The position numbers and the translations under genes are program-made. Shown here in pieces: positions 9,885 to 21,508 of a stretch of 64,000 bases of DNA; position 1 is the stretch's first letter; the number at the start of each line of letters is the position of its first letter. The notes under the pieces are model-generated. The model had not been told where the DNA came from and made no database searches. It worked only from the letters and a program-made list of their open reading frames with translations. This DNA comes from Mauremys mutica (Eukaryota > Chordata > Testudines > Geoemydidae): NCBI RefSeq assembly GCF_020497125.1, contig NC_059082.1:51668524-51732523 (forward strand). The letters run 5' to 3'.

Positions 9885-9983
9885 TCTACTCACACAAAAC
9901 CAAACACCAGTGGTGCTGACCGGAGCTGCCAGGTTCTCTTTTCAGCCGTATGTTTCAGTTGAAAACTGGACACCTGGTCACCC
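9885..9983. mobile_element. TA-type miniature element, right end only
   Basis: Contains CACACAAAACCAAACACC, then GAAAACTGGACACCTGGTCA and CCC followed by TA. The terminus matches the GGTCACCC end of the elements at 36807 and 39265. Its left end is missing or joined to the preceding element. Confidence 0.5.
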
Positions 9984-10119
9984 TACCTTCCCGACCTGCT
10001 AGCAAGGCACTAACCAACCTCCCTCCCAAGGAGAAAGGAGAGATTGTCCCCTATTAGATGGGCCAAGGGGATGGGCTTGCTGGGAAGGACTAGTTTAGGA
10101 CTGTGACTTCTCTGTGTGC

Positions 10120-10390
10120 AGACAAATCTACGTGCTAGGTCATGGAACGGGGGACTTGGAGTTAGGACTCCTGACCAAATTGGGATTTGGGCCCTAGTTT
10201 CTATACCTGACCCTCCCCACAGCATGCCAACCTCTCCACTCTGTGCCTCAGTTTCCCCATCTGTAAAAGGGGGATAATAATCCTGAGTTACTCTCTATGG
10301 GACTTGGGAGGCTTAATTAGTGCTTTGAGATCTTTAGATGTAAAGTGACAAATATGTACAAAGCATTATTAGTGACTAATGTTATTAGAG
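10120..10390 (+). repeat. MIR-like SINE, sense
   Basis: Contains CTCTGTGCCTCAGTTTCCCC, then ATCTGTAAAAGGGGGATAAT and AGTGCTTTGAGATC toward a GCATTATTAG end. These blocks match the core and 3' half of MIR-type SINEs. Confidence 0.75.
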
Positions 10391-10394
10391 AGAG

Positions 10395-11668
10395 AAATAC
10401 TAGCCAGCACTAAACCTCAGCTCCCACACCTCCTGCACGCTGCCTGAGGTACTGGTGCCCAAACTGACAAACAGGCAAAACTTAAAGTATGCACCAGTAA
10501 CTGCACTGGACCTCTGTTCCAGCCTGGGAGACACTGATGTCATCCACTGCATGGAGGGGCCCAAACAGAGGCCAGGAGATGGACCCCAACAGTGCCATTT
10601 CCCTACGCACCCCTAGAGGGCACCACTCACCTCTGCATGGCACATGCAATGCCAATGAAGGAATAAAGTAAGGCCAAGAGAAGGCTTATGTGAGGGATGG
10701 GAGCCTCCTTCCCTCTGCCTGCTAACTAGGCAGCTGAACTATGCCAAGCTGGTTCTTCACCAGCCAGTCTCACCAGCTCTGTGGCCAAAGGGAGGATCTC
10801 TGGGCGCACAGCTGCTAGTCACGGGGCTTTCAAAAGGCCTAGAATGGCTTGAAAGAGAAGGAAAGGTAGAAGAGTGGTCAAGCTTAGAGGGGTATATGGA
10901 GGCCAATCTAGCACCATCTCTTCTAGAGCATCCTCAGGCGTGGCACCTCTCAATAACGGTTCAGAGTCCCACTGGAGAGCACTGCTGTGTATCCCAGAAA
11001 AGCTGTCCCTGAGTTCCACTGCAAAAGCAAAACCCTCAGGTCCTGTGGAGGTTATATCTTGAATGATTCAGTAGCTCCCCCGATTCGATTAGGGAAGGGA
11101 ATAAGCAAGAGGTGATGGAGAAGAGGAGAAATATCCTGCAGCTTTATTGCTAGAAGGATGGTGGCTGTGATGCACAGCCCTAGGGAGTGTAGGTGTGGAG
11201 AAGTAGTTCCTTGGGAGGATCTGGCCTCAGTGCTCTGTGTGGAGTCTGGAGAGCACACCAGGGATCACAGCGAGGACAAGACCAAGGCAAAGACGGGGAT
11301 GCCCTTGTCATTAAAAAGCGTGGTGCAGTGAGCCTCATAAATATACAGGGCCCACGATATGCTGCCTTATTCTCTCCTTCTAACGTGGGGCCACTTAAAC
11401 ATTTTCCAGATCAAATGAGGGCAATACTATCCTGCATCTGATGGTGGCCAACGTGCGCTGCTTCAGAAAAACCCACAATGCACTTGGCCAACTATGCACT
11501 GCTGTAAAATACGGGGCTCCCTGACCCCTTGATGATCAACTGATGCCTTGGAACATGAAGGTTTTGTTACTTCCTCTGAGCATTTTATCACCATGTAACT
11601 TTAAAAACCCAAACTTTTCCTGCAGAGGCTGCGCATCCCTGGATTCACGGCACTCAGAGTAAATGTTG
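10395..11668. other. No gene recognised
   Basis: No domain-bearing frame or known repeat seen. Confidence 0.5.
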
Positions 11669-11672
11669 GGGT

Positions 11673-11750
11673 AGGGTGACCAGATGTCCTGATTTTATAG
11701 GGACGGTCCTGATATTTCGAGCTGTTTCTTATATAGTCACTCTAGCAACC
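11673..11750. mobile_element. TA-type miniature element, truncated
   Basis: Starts after TA with GGGTGACCAGATGTCC, then GATTTTATAGGGACGGTCC and TTCTTATATAG, the left part of the same family as 39265-40115. It breaks off without its right end. Confidence 0.6.
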
Positions 11751-11754
11751 AGGA

Positions 11755-12305
11755 ACCTCAAAGGATCTCACATTCTATCCAAGGATGCACGGGTGGTACC
11801 GTGCAATTAGCAAAGGCTGAAATTCTGTGCTGTGCCTCAAGGAGCTGCAATGCAGGACGAAGCAGCCCAGGGGAGTTGGGAGGGTGCCCTTGGGGTTCTG
11901 AGCAGCTCCTGGAGACACTACAACCCCCAGGCATAAATAAAACCAGTCAAAGGGCTGCACCATAGCCCAGAGCAGCCCAAAATCTCCATAGCACCATGCA
12001 CTTAGAGACTCATCCACCTGCCCTCTGCTTTTGGGCTTGCCAAGCTGCCACTATACAGTCATATCTGGCAGCCATGCCTGTGCCTGGGGAATTTTTCCCC
12101 ACTCCCTTGGGGCACAGTTCTGGCCTTATATGCCATTGTAGGTGCCTATAGGGAAGGGTCCCAAAGAGATTTTTACTGGTGTGCTTCACTGAACCAATTA
12201 GTTGTGAGAAGGGGATTGAAGAAGACAGGTCTGGGTTTGGTGAGCAAATATAATGTCTGATGTGAACAATGGCACCAAGTTGGAACAGGGTGCAGGTGAT
12301 AGGAA
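11755..12305. other. No gene recognised
   Basis: No recognisable coding or repeat structure. Confidence 0.5.
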
Positions 12306-12309
12306 GAGT

Positions 12310-12985
12310 GGTCAGGGGAGGGACATACTTACAGGATGGGGGGCAGTGACTCTGAAAAAGATTTGGGGGTCATGGTGGATAATCAGCTGAATATGAGCTC
12401 CTGGTGCGACACTGTGGCCAACAGAGCTAATGTGATCCTGGGATGCATAAGCAGGGGACTCTTGAGTAGGAGCAGAGAGATTATTGTACCTTGGTGTCTG
12501 GCACCGGTGAGATCACTGCTGGATTCCTGTGGCCAGCTCAGTCACCCACAATTCAAGAAGGATGTTGATAAATTGGGAAGTGTTCATAGAAGAGCCATGA
12601 GAATGATTAAAGGGTTAGAAAACCTGCCTTAGAGTGATGGACTTCAGGAGCTCGATCAAAGAGCTTTACAAAGAGAAGTGGAAGGAGTGACTTGATCACA
12701 GTCTATAGGTACCGCTATGGGGGAACAAATATTTGATCATGGGCTCTTTTATCAAGCAAAGATCCAAACACGATCCAATGGCTGGAAGTTGAAGCCAGAC
12801 AAATTCAGACTGGAAATAAGGTGTACATCTTTAACATTGAGAGTAATTGACCAATGGAACAATTTCCCAAGGGTCATGGTGGATTCTCCATCACTGGCAA
12901 TTTGAAATCAAGATCTGATCGTTCTCTGAAAGATCTGCTCTGGGGAAGGTCTCTGGCCTGTGTTACACAGGGGATCAGACTAGAT
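12310..12985 (+). mobile_element. CR1/L3-like LINE, C-terminal RT and 3' UTR, degraded
   Basis: The plus-strand frame at 12336-12632 contains SEKDLGVMVDNQLNMS, an ILGCISRG block, and a VHRRAMRMIKGLENLP-like end. This is the connection region after the catalytic site of CR1-group reverse transcriptases. Stops follow from 12632, and the sequence then runs through a frayed C terminus into the 3' UTR with TGGATTCTCCATCACTGGCA. The terminal LINE bases continue at 13519-13550 after a hAT insertion at the very 3' end. The catalytic palm is missing, so the copy is 5'-truncated. Confidence 0.82.
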
Positions 12986-13510
12986 CAGGGGTCCCCAACA
13001 TGGTGCCCGTGGGCACCATGGCGCCCGCCGAAGCATTTATGTGCACCCGCCTAGAGCCCAGCAGGGGAGAGAAACCGCGGCCCCGCACCTGCCGAGGACA
13101 GAGAACTCCGGGGCTGCAGGCTGCGGGTTCCGATGTTCTCTGTCCCTGGCAGGTGCAGGGCCCGCCTAGTGCCCAGCAGGGGAGAGAAGCCGGGGCCCCG
13201 CGCCTACTGGGGACAGAGTACTCCGGGGCTGCAGGCTGCGGGTGCCAGCGTTCTCTGTCCTCCCGGCTTCTCTCCGACTTCTCTCTGCACTGCCCAGAAC
13301 TGGCACCAAAAAAAACCCCAAAACAAAACAAAAAACGCTCCGACTCTGCAGAACGGACGGAATGCTGCCCCGTAGCATGTGCTGCCCCAGGCACGTGCTT
13401 GCTCCCCTGGTGCCTGGAGCCGGCCCTGTATGTGAGTAATTGTTGGTGCCCACCACACTCTTCTGAAAACATGAATGTGCTACTGACCACAAAAAGGTTG
13501 GGGATCACTG
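12986..13510. mobile_element. hAT miniature element, CAGGGGTCCCCAAC family, in LINE tail
   Basis: The 525-bp unit starts CAGGGGTCCCCAACATGG and ends AAAAGGTTGGGGATCACTG, with the exact duplication GACTAGAT at 12978-12985 and 13511-13518. It splits the CR1 tail motif GACTAGATGATCAC. Inside is a 115-bp direct duplication (about 13048-13140 and 13163-13260, both with GCCCAGCAGGGGAGAGAA). An A-rich block lies near 13308-13336. GGAGCCGGCCCTG at about 13416-13428 resembles the right end of the 27860 family. It encodes no protein. Confidence 0.92.
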
Positions 13511-13518
13511 GACTAGAT

Positions 13519-13550
13519 GATCACTCTGCTCACTTCCGGTCTTATACTCT
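13519..13550 (+). mobile_element. CR1/L3-like LINE, extreme 3' end
   Basis: GATCACTCTGCTCACTTCCG continues the LINE tail broken at 12985. Confidence 0.6.
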
Positions 13551-13554
13551 CCAA

Positions 13555-14685
13555 CTCTTGGAGACACACGGCTGGTGTGTGTGAGCAGCAGGTGTGAGGT
13601 AACAGAGAAGGCCAGAGGGAGCAGTCTGCAGCAGCTTCAGTAACACCACCTGACTAGTGGGACCTGCAGGCCAATCCCTAATTGCCGTCCACTGTGAAGT
13701 GGACTAGAAGGGGCAGCTAAGACACTAGGCTTGAGGAGCTCCATGGAAGAAGGCTACTCTTAGGCCAGATCAGGAACTGCTTTGCTCTTACTGTAACCAA
13801 GCCCTTATGCCCAAGGTATTTGTGCCTTCTCTCTGCCAGCCCATGCAAATTATCCTTCTTTTCTTACTGGGCATTTAATGGGAACCCACCCTGAGGTCTC
13901 ATCTGTCAAGCCTACAGCACCTGTGTTACACTGCCCCTCCTGAGTGGGTTGTCGGCCATAGGGATTGAACCTGGCACATCTGGGTCTAAACACGTCTGAA
14001 CTGGGAGATCCTGCTGTCTTAGCCAAGGCCATAGCAGCATCATCGTGGGCACATAGCACAGCCACCACTCAGTGGAATAGAACACAGCAGCAAGGGAGTT
14101 GCACCCACCTCTGATCTCATGGTGCACAGAACACAATGGCGTATATTTACCAGGACCACACAGCACTCACAGGGATGGGGCCAAAGGGCCAGGACCCTCA
14201 GATTCCCTCTTTCCTTTTGAAAGTGCATCATATGACCATAGTCTTGTCCCCCTTTGTTTATCCCCCAGCCTCATCACCCTACATGTCTCAGTGAGGAGTT
14301 GCCTAAACTACTTATCTTATTGAGTTCTGACTTCGGAGCCAGCTTTCAATTAGTGTCTCCCTACTGTCTCAGAGGCTTAGCACTCCCATGCCATGTCATA
14401 TTTGTCCACAGCTATGCCACTTCCCAGCAGTCATGGCCAGGTCATGGGCAGTCAGACCTAGTAGCCAGAGTCCATGGTCACAAGACACGAGTTTGGGAGT
14501 CAACTGGGTCAGGATACCAGGAGATCAGGAGACAAACTGGGGATCAGAACCATGAGCCAGGAACCAGAGTCAGGCTGGGTCAGAACCACAAATCAGATGC
14601 CAGAAAAGCAAGCAGCAGAAAGCATGCACTCCAGAGCAGGGTAGAACCCAGCTACTCAGACTATGTATTTATGCCTGCATCTGTA
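13555..14685. other. No gene recognised
   Basis: No domain-bearing frame. Short imperfect phrases near 14510-14600 (CCAGGAACCAGAGTCAGGC and relatives) are locally repetitive. Confidence 0.45.
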
Positions 14686-14689
14686 ATTT

Positions 14690-14845
14690 TCACTCCATGC
14701 ATCTGAAGAAGTGGGTTTTTTACCCACAAAAGCTTATGCCCAAATAAATCTGTTAAACTTTAAGGTGCCACCGGACTCCTCATTGTTTTTGAGGATATTA
14801 CAGACTAATACAGCTACCCCTCTGATGCTATTCAGACAGCTTCCT
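14690..14845 (+). repeat. Interspersed repeat with CATCTGAAGAAGTG signature, copy 2
   Basis: Contains CATGCATCTGAAGAAGTGGG, ACCCACAAAAGCTTATGCCC, AATAAATCTGTTAAACTTTA and GGTGCCACCGGACTCC, ending with CAGACTAATACAGCTACCCC. It is the longest of the three copies in the window and keeps the 3' end of the family. Confidence 0.75.
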
Positions 14846-14849
14846 GGGC

Positions 14850-17480
14850 CTGCTGCTGGCTTAAGTAGGGCCAGCCAGCCAGTTAGCTGCTCCAGGACTC
14901 TGCCAATAGGACTATAGGGGGTGGAGCCTCGAATGGGTTGGGGTTCATGGTTCCCGGGTATGCCAGCATCAGTAGGCTGCTAGATGAAGGGCTGGAGCTG
15001 CTCCTAGAAACCCTGCAGCCCCAGCTTTGAGACCCGTGGGTCATGATGCTAGCCTTTGTTAGCTGAAATCAACCAGGTCGCTCCCTGGTACACCCTCCTT
15101 CAAGCCACCCAGGGCTTCTCTTTTCCTTTTCCAACCAGGGAGGGGGCTGGAGGCAGTGTAAGCCCCCTGCCTGTGGACTACCCCAGCCCTGGACCTGGGC
15201 ACGTTCTAGGGTGAATCTGGGACAGGCGGGCACTTGGCTGGAGGGGGTCTGCACCCTAGTGATTCTGCACCCCTGCAAAGCCCCATCAGGGCCAGTGAAG
15301 CAGGGGTGCAACGTGAGGCTACCTGAATAAGGGTGGTGCAAGCTGCCTCCGCTCTGCCAATGCACCTGCACAGGGAGGGATCTGCCCCTATGTGGGTAGC
15401 TACTCTGGGGCCCAGGGAGGACCGGGGCACTGTCTGTGCCCTGAATCCCCTTTGCACTCAGTGCCTTGTCCTCACTGCACGTGAAAGGCTCCCTTGGGGT
15501 CGATGGGCTCAAGGGGTGCCAAGTGCTAACGACCATCTGTCATGCTGGGTTTGATGCAGGGTGAAGGAAGGAGACAGGAGGGGGACGCTGATCCTGAGCC
15601 ACCAGCTACAGCCCATCTGGAGGGGGGCTACTAGGAGCTGGAAGAGTCCACCCCACACAGTGCAAATGTGCTTCATCAGGGTATCCCCCAGGGAACCAGC
15701 CAAAGCCTGGTAAGGCGAGATAGCAACGACTGCGGCTTCCTGCGGACGTGTCTGGCTGCTCCTTCCCCAGCAGCCTCTGGGCTGGCAGGGTCTGAACTGT
15801 GTCACCGCTGCCTGCTCCTGGATGCTGCTTTGCATCTTCCATGGTAGCTGCCAGCATTGGGTTGCCGCCAATGGGCAGAGTGCCTTCTCCCATCTCCAGG
15901 GGCCCAGCGGGTAACCCAAGGGCTCTGCAGAGTCCCCCAAGAGCAGCACTGAGGGTGCATCTCCTATTTGTCAGGAGTTTGTCTGAACGGGGACAGGGGC
16001 AGCCCCTTCAGAGTGTCCATCCTACACAGCCCTGCCTGAGCCTGTCTCTCCCACACAAACCCTCCCCCCAGGCCCATCCCCGTGGGGAAGCGCCTAGTGC
16101 CAGCTGAACCTCAATCCAATGTTCAGAAACATCTCAGCACCTTGCCCCATCCCTCTGGGCTCTAGGGTTGTCTCCCCCAGCCTCCTCCTCAGTGCAACCT
16201 CCTCCCCCCAGCAGCTACATTACCTGTAATTTTGTCTGACTTGGCATGAGTAGAAGTTGTGCCTAGCCAGGCAAAACCACAGGCCTTTTCACCAATGGGT
16301 CATGATGCAACTGCGTGGCCCAGCCTCTCCATGATTATTTTACCCAGCCTGCTTTGCCTGTCCCCAGTTTACACAACACCCTGACTCGATGGTGTCATTT
16401 GAGACATCTCAGCTGAAATTTTCACCATATTATCCCAAGTAGCCATGAATGCAGCAGCGTTAAAGGAACACCATGTCACTTACACTGCTCTACACCCAAA
16501 CCCTTCACTAGTAAAGTGACAGTGCATGAAATCTGCTGGCGCAGAGCAAGGAACCATGCGACCAGCTATTACATCCCATGTCTCCTTGGATGCTGTGCTA
16601 GAACGAATGGGTTTTTATTGAATTCGGCATGGTATTCACACCAAGGGTGGGGCTGGGTTCAGCTGCTCAGGCGCCCGGCGTCAGATGGCAGGACGCCTGT
16701 GCTGCACAGAGTGCTTCTTGGAAGAGTCTCCATTTTACACTCGCTAATCTGAAAAAAAATCACATCAGTTGACATCAAGCTTGCTGGATTTCTATCCCCT
16801 TAGATATGTAGGGAAGGGGACGCTGCGTCTGAGCCCTGCCTCAGCCAACAACACCGTTAGCCCTTCCCAGAACTCATTAGTTGTCTCTCAGGGGCTCCCG
16901 CTGCATTGTTTTGTTCTCTTTGTTGGTAGACTCTTTTCCCCCGATTGCCGCCCGGATTTCTCTCCATCGCACTGCCTCCCATTGGCCCATTAGCTGACAC
17001 ATGAATTTTTAACATTTTGGTGCTCCCTTGACTGCCTGCGGCATGTGCCTGGGTGAGTGTCTCTCTGAATTGGCGCCAAGAGCTGGATCCAGCCGGCATG
17101 GCCAAGATGCAGGATGGGGTACGGAACAAGAAAAGGAAGAGAGTAGCCGAGACGTTGCTCACCTAGCATCATGTGCCCCAACTGGCTCCCCCGGATGGCT
17201 GTAGAGTGAGTACTAGCCCACATGGTGCATGTCCTATGAATAGCTTCCTGCTTTCTGGATGGACACTGAGCTCTTGATCTAAACAGATTTCCATGTCTTT
17301 GGATTTCCAGCCCTAGCTGTACGCTACTCACCTGGCTCAGCTGGAGGCTCCGATTCGCCATCATTCTGCCCCTGGTAGTGCTTTCTGCACCAGCACAAAG
17401 TAAGCATCAGACCTTGCCATTTGATCTGGTGGGATTTCACACCCACAGGGCACTCGCTGCTCTAGCATTGGCGGCGATGC
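14850..17480. other. No gene recognised
   Basis: About 2.6 kb of moderately GC-rich sequence. Overlapping frames on both strands have no recognisable domain and are treated as chance. Confidence 0.45.
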
Positions 17481-17487
17481 AGGATTC

Positions 17488-17570
17488 ATAGAACAGAAGT
17501 CCAGAAAGGACCACTGGGGTCATCTACTTGTTCCAATGGTTCATTACCTTCACTGTTCAAAATCTGAACC
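17488..17570 (-). mobile_element. CR1-like 3' end remnant, antisense
   Basis: ATTCATAGAACAGAAGTCCAG followed by AAGGACCACTGGGGTCATCT is a worn copy of the CR1 3' end read backwards. It is short and diverged. Confidence 0.45.
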
Positions 17571-17614
17571 TTATTTACACCCCAAGTGAAGGGCAACAGA
17601 GTAACAGGGTGCTG

Positions 17615-17815
17615 GGTTCCTTGGGACAGGCCCCCCACATACAGGGAAGTGGGGTCCCCCAGGGCCGTTTAGGATAAGTCCCCCCCCCCGATACAGGGCA
17701 CTGGGGCTGCCTGGGGCCAGCCTGCATAAGCCTCCCAAATATGGGGCAGTGGGGACCCCAGGACCATCTAAGACGAGCCCCCCAGATATGCCCCCTTGGG
17801 GCTAGCTTGGACAAA
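17615..17815. repeat. Degenerate tandem repeat, about 50 bp x 4
   Basis: Four consecutive blocks of the form CCCCCC(A/G)ATA(C/T) followed by GGG, then GTGGGG, CAGG and a TAGGATAAG or TAAGACGAG end. Units differ by substitutions and small indels. Confidence 0.6.
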
Positions 17816-17819
17816 TCTT

Positions 17820-20235
17820 TCATTTCTTCTCTGTCTCCCACCTGCTCTGTTCCTCTCTCCCCTGCAGGTGCTCCCCTGGCTCTTTTCCTCTTGTCATACT
17901 GCATGGCTGCCTCTCCAGGACGTCCCTTTCCCCTGGTCGCTGGAGGCTCCAGTTGCTGTTTCCTTTGCTCTTAGGGAGCAGCTGTTCCTGGCAGAGGCCA
18001 GGTCCTTCCTTCTACTGCTCCCAGTGTTTTCACAGACACACAGGCTGTGCTTTGCAGCAAACAGCTTCTCACCTGGAGCACCCAGGAATGAGGAGGAGTA
18101 GCAGCTCTGGTCCTGTGACCAGCCAGCCCCTTGCAGGCCACCTGTGCTCCTGGGCACGGCTGCTTTGGAGCACCCTTCTGGGATTGTGCTGCCCATTAAA
18201 ATAAGGGACATGGTGTTGTCATGGCAACAGCCTTCCCACATGTCACTGCAGGGGCCTCCGCCCAGTGACCAACGGGCTACATCGGTTTCATGGGATCCTT
18301 CCATGTGGCCAGTGGTGTCATTATGTGGGTGGCTACTTTGCAGCCTGCTCCTCTTTCACCTGCCTTGGCAGCTCCTGCACTGTCCCTGCTAGGAACTTTT
18401 CTGAGGAGAGGAAGCCAGGAGAAGGGCTCCCAGTGAGGAGCCCATATGGGCGGGGGGGAGGGACAGATGCAGAGGCAGGCGAGTAATGGAACGGGGCCAA
18501 GACCATGACAGCCCTTCCGCCCAGCCCTGAGCCAGCTAATGGAATAGCCATCAAGGCCTCAGCACGGCAGCTAATGGAGCAGCCAGCTCCCAAGTGGCCT
18601 ATGCTGTCCTTGAGATGGTTGGCCCAGGTACCCAGAAAGCCTGGAGGCCTCTGAGCTCCCACATTGCAGCTAAGATTCATGACTGAACACAACTTTGAAG
18701 CGATGGGCGGACTAATAACAATACTCACAACAACACTAGAGCACACAGGTGCTGGGCAAGTCTTCACACAAGTCTGAATGCCCCTTATCCCCAGCCGGCA
18801 GCCTCTGCTGCAACCCGCAGCCCCCATGCTTCTAACCCAGGGTCCCTGCTCAGCTCTGCAGATGCCCGTCAGTCCTGACTTGTAGCCCCTGCAGTTGGTT
18901 CTGGTTTGGGGCAAACATGGCTGGGAATTTATCTCAAGGACATGCTTTTCTCCAGGTTACCTGGCTGGCCTGTTATTGCAGAAAAGCAAGTGCCAAGAGC
19001 TGGCTCTGAGTGTGAGACTTGCAACTGTCAGTGACTTCTGAGGGGATGATGGTGCCCCAGACTCTGCTGCCACTGTTCATCTAGCCTTTCAGCTCTCTTT
19101 CCTCACTTCTGGGTCTGTAAGGGCAGCACCCCATCACAAATGTACAATCTGGTTTAATTGCTAGGGAGCTTTCTATGACATGGAGAAACAGGGATTCCCC
19201 TTTCCTGGATAGCACGCTTCACAGCTCTCTCTCCCCGGCATCAATCAACGCCCCCTTCCAGAGAAAGCCAGGGCTACTCAGCTGCCTTGCAGGGAGAGAG
19301 GGGGGACCCAGGTTCCTTTGCCAACACCAGTGGAAATGGAGCTCATGGGGAGATGCCTGCCCTTTTCCATAGTGTCTATGGACCCAATTGTGTCTTGTCC
19401 CTGACCTGGGAGGGGGAGCAATCGCAGTCCCCATCCTCTGCTGAGGACACAAACTGCCCCAAAAGGGATGGGGAGGAGACACTGATCCCTAAGGACAGAA
19501 ATGGGAAGTGGCGCATATCTGCACTGCATGCCCAGCACAGCCAGTCCCAGACACCCTCCATTAGCATCCCCCATTGGTCCAGTTGCACCGGACAATGAAT
19601 GGGAATTTCCTATGAGCTGCAGCGTTCTACCACCTGGCTTCACAGTTCCCTTATTGATGCTAGAGAGTTAAAAGTGTGAGATGAGAACAAGAGATCATCG
19701 AACGGCCCAGTGATAATGCAGATGGTTTTACGGTATGCGCCTGCAGAGCAAATGGCCTAAATGCCTGGCGAGGCCCTGAGTGATGTAATCTTTGAACTGC
19801 AATCTCTCTCATGACTCTGCAGTGCAGCTCTGGAGTCCTTGGTGGAGTTAGAGAATTGAACCATTGAATGTACACCCCCCAACCCCATGTAGTTGCAGTG
19901 GGTAGGAGGGAGAATTTGGAGCAGACAATTCAATGGCCCAATGCTTCTTTAAGAGCTTTCTCATTACACCAGTCCCCTGTGGTGCATCCCATAATGTCTA
20001 CCCGTATTGCTAAGAACTAACTGGTCTCTTGGAATGGCTTTTTCTACCTTCTGGGAGAGCAGCATGATGCCTGGTGGGCTGTTCACACAACAATCTAACA
20101 TGCAGTGACAGTGCCCAGCCTGTCCTAGCCCCAGCTTTGAAGGGTGTTTGAGCTTTGTGTTTGAGTGAGGCCAGGGAACTGCACAATTAGGGGCTGGGTG
20201 CAGAGCAGATAGGACATTCCCCTGTAGTCAGAGAG
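17820..20235. other. No gene recognised
   Basis: GC-rich sequence with overlapping short frames on both strands and no recognisable domain or repeat. Confidence 0.45.
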
Positions 20236-20246
20236 CATGGTGGCAG

Positions 20247-20693
20247 CATAGGTGCCGACTCCGTGGGTGCTCCGGGGCTGAAGCACCCACAAGGAAAAAT
20301 TGGTGGGTGCTCTGCACCCACCAGTAGCTCCCCGCCCCGCTCCAGCTCACCCCCGCCTCCGCTCTGCCTCCGCCTCTGCTTCCTCCCCTGAGCGCACTGT
20401 TTCTCCCCTAGCTCCAGCGCCTGCCGACGCGAAACAGCTGTTTCGCGGTGGCAAGCGCTGGGAGTGAGGGAGGAGGAGGGGGAACGCTGCTTGCTGGGGA
20501 AGAGGTGGGGCTGGGGTGGGGATTTGGGGAAGGAGTCCAATAGGGGAAGGGAGAGGGCGGAGTTGGGGTGGGGATTTTGGGGAAGGAGTTGGAATGGGGG
20601 TGGGGCAGGGGCTGGGCATGGGTGGAGTTGGGGCAAGGCCGGGGGCAGGGGGGCATGAGCACCCACTGGCGCCGGGAAAAATTGGCGCCTATG
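20247..20693. mobile_element. hAT miniature element, CATAGGTGCC family, copy 1
   Basis: The 447-bp unit starts CATAGGTGCCGACTCCGTGG and ends AATTGGCGCCTATG, an inverted pair, flanked by the exact duplication GGTGGCAG (20239-20246 and 20694-20701). The interior carries inverted GGTGCT/AGCACC motifs near each end and a G-rich right half. A second copy lies at 41485-41831. Confidence 0.93.
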
Positions 20694-20749
20694 GGTGGCA
20701 GACATTGTCACATTCTGGGAAGAGATCCCCGGTGTTTAGCCTGGGTCAG

Positions 20750-21240
20750 CCCTAAGGGACATACAGAGCTTTCTTATTATAGAAACCTCTCTTATCTTTA
20801 GAAAGTTAAGGCTATCTCTCATTTGTGTGTATATGTTTACCTGCTTTAACCTGGTAAATAATGCTCTAATTTCCTTTTCCTACTTAATAAACCTTTAGCT
20901 AGTTTATTATAGGAATGGCTACAATTGTCTATGGTGTGAGATCTAGGGTGCAATTGACTTGGAGTAAGTGACAGGCAGTAACCTGGATATTGTTGTGATT
21001 TTTGGCGTAAGGCCCATCTATCACAGAGGATGTCTAGGTGACAAGGCAGAGCGGAGTACCCAAGGGGACTATCTTTGACTCCCTGTTAAGGCTGTTGTAT
21101 TGCCATAGGAGTTTATGCTTGATACTTGGTTGGTGAAATCTCACTGTAGAACTCACAGCCCTCACCGTATAGAACTCACAGCTTGTGCCCCACCTCTTAG
21201 CAGTCTGCCCTGACTTTGGCACTCATGCTCATGGACTGTG
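20750..21240 (+). repeat. Possible LTR-like or LINE-tail interspersed repeat
   Basis: AT-rich segment with TACTTAATAAACCTTTAGCT (polyadenylation signal AATAAA near 20886), GGTGTGAGATCTAGGGTGC, GTGATTTTTGGCGTAAGGCC and CTCCCTGTTAAGGCTGTTG. I have a recollection of this phrase order as an interspersed reptile repeat but cannot name the family, and no termini or duplications were found. Confidence 0.35.
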
Positions 21241-21424
21241 CCTGACAGCTTGCCCGATGTATGCACGGTGCTTTGCTGATAAAAACAAAGCCCAGGTCTC
21301 TCAGTCCAATTCTTGGGGACAATACAATGAGGAAAGTTCCGGGCCTGATTCTGCACTACATTGCACCCATATTACCACAGACACACCTTAGGCACCCAAC
21401 CTGAAAGGTGCAAGGCACAGGAGA

Positions 21425-21508
21425 ATCACAGGCCCATAGGAAAGGCCAGGCTGGATCAGACCAATGCTCCATCTTGTCCAGTGTCCTGTCACTGACAACA
21501 GGGGCCAC
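21425..21508 (-). mobile_element. L3/CR1-like LINE 3' end, antisense, left half
   Basis: CCCATAGGAAAGGCCAGGCTG with GATCAGACCAATGCTCCATC is the reverse complement of the LINE tail seen in sense at about 28375-28425. It continues at about 23430 on the far side of the CR1 insertion. Confidence 0.6.
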
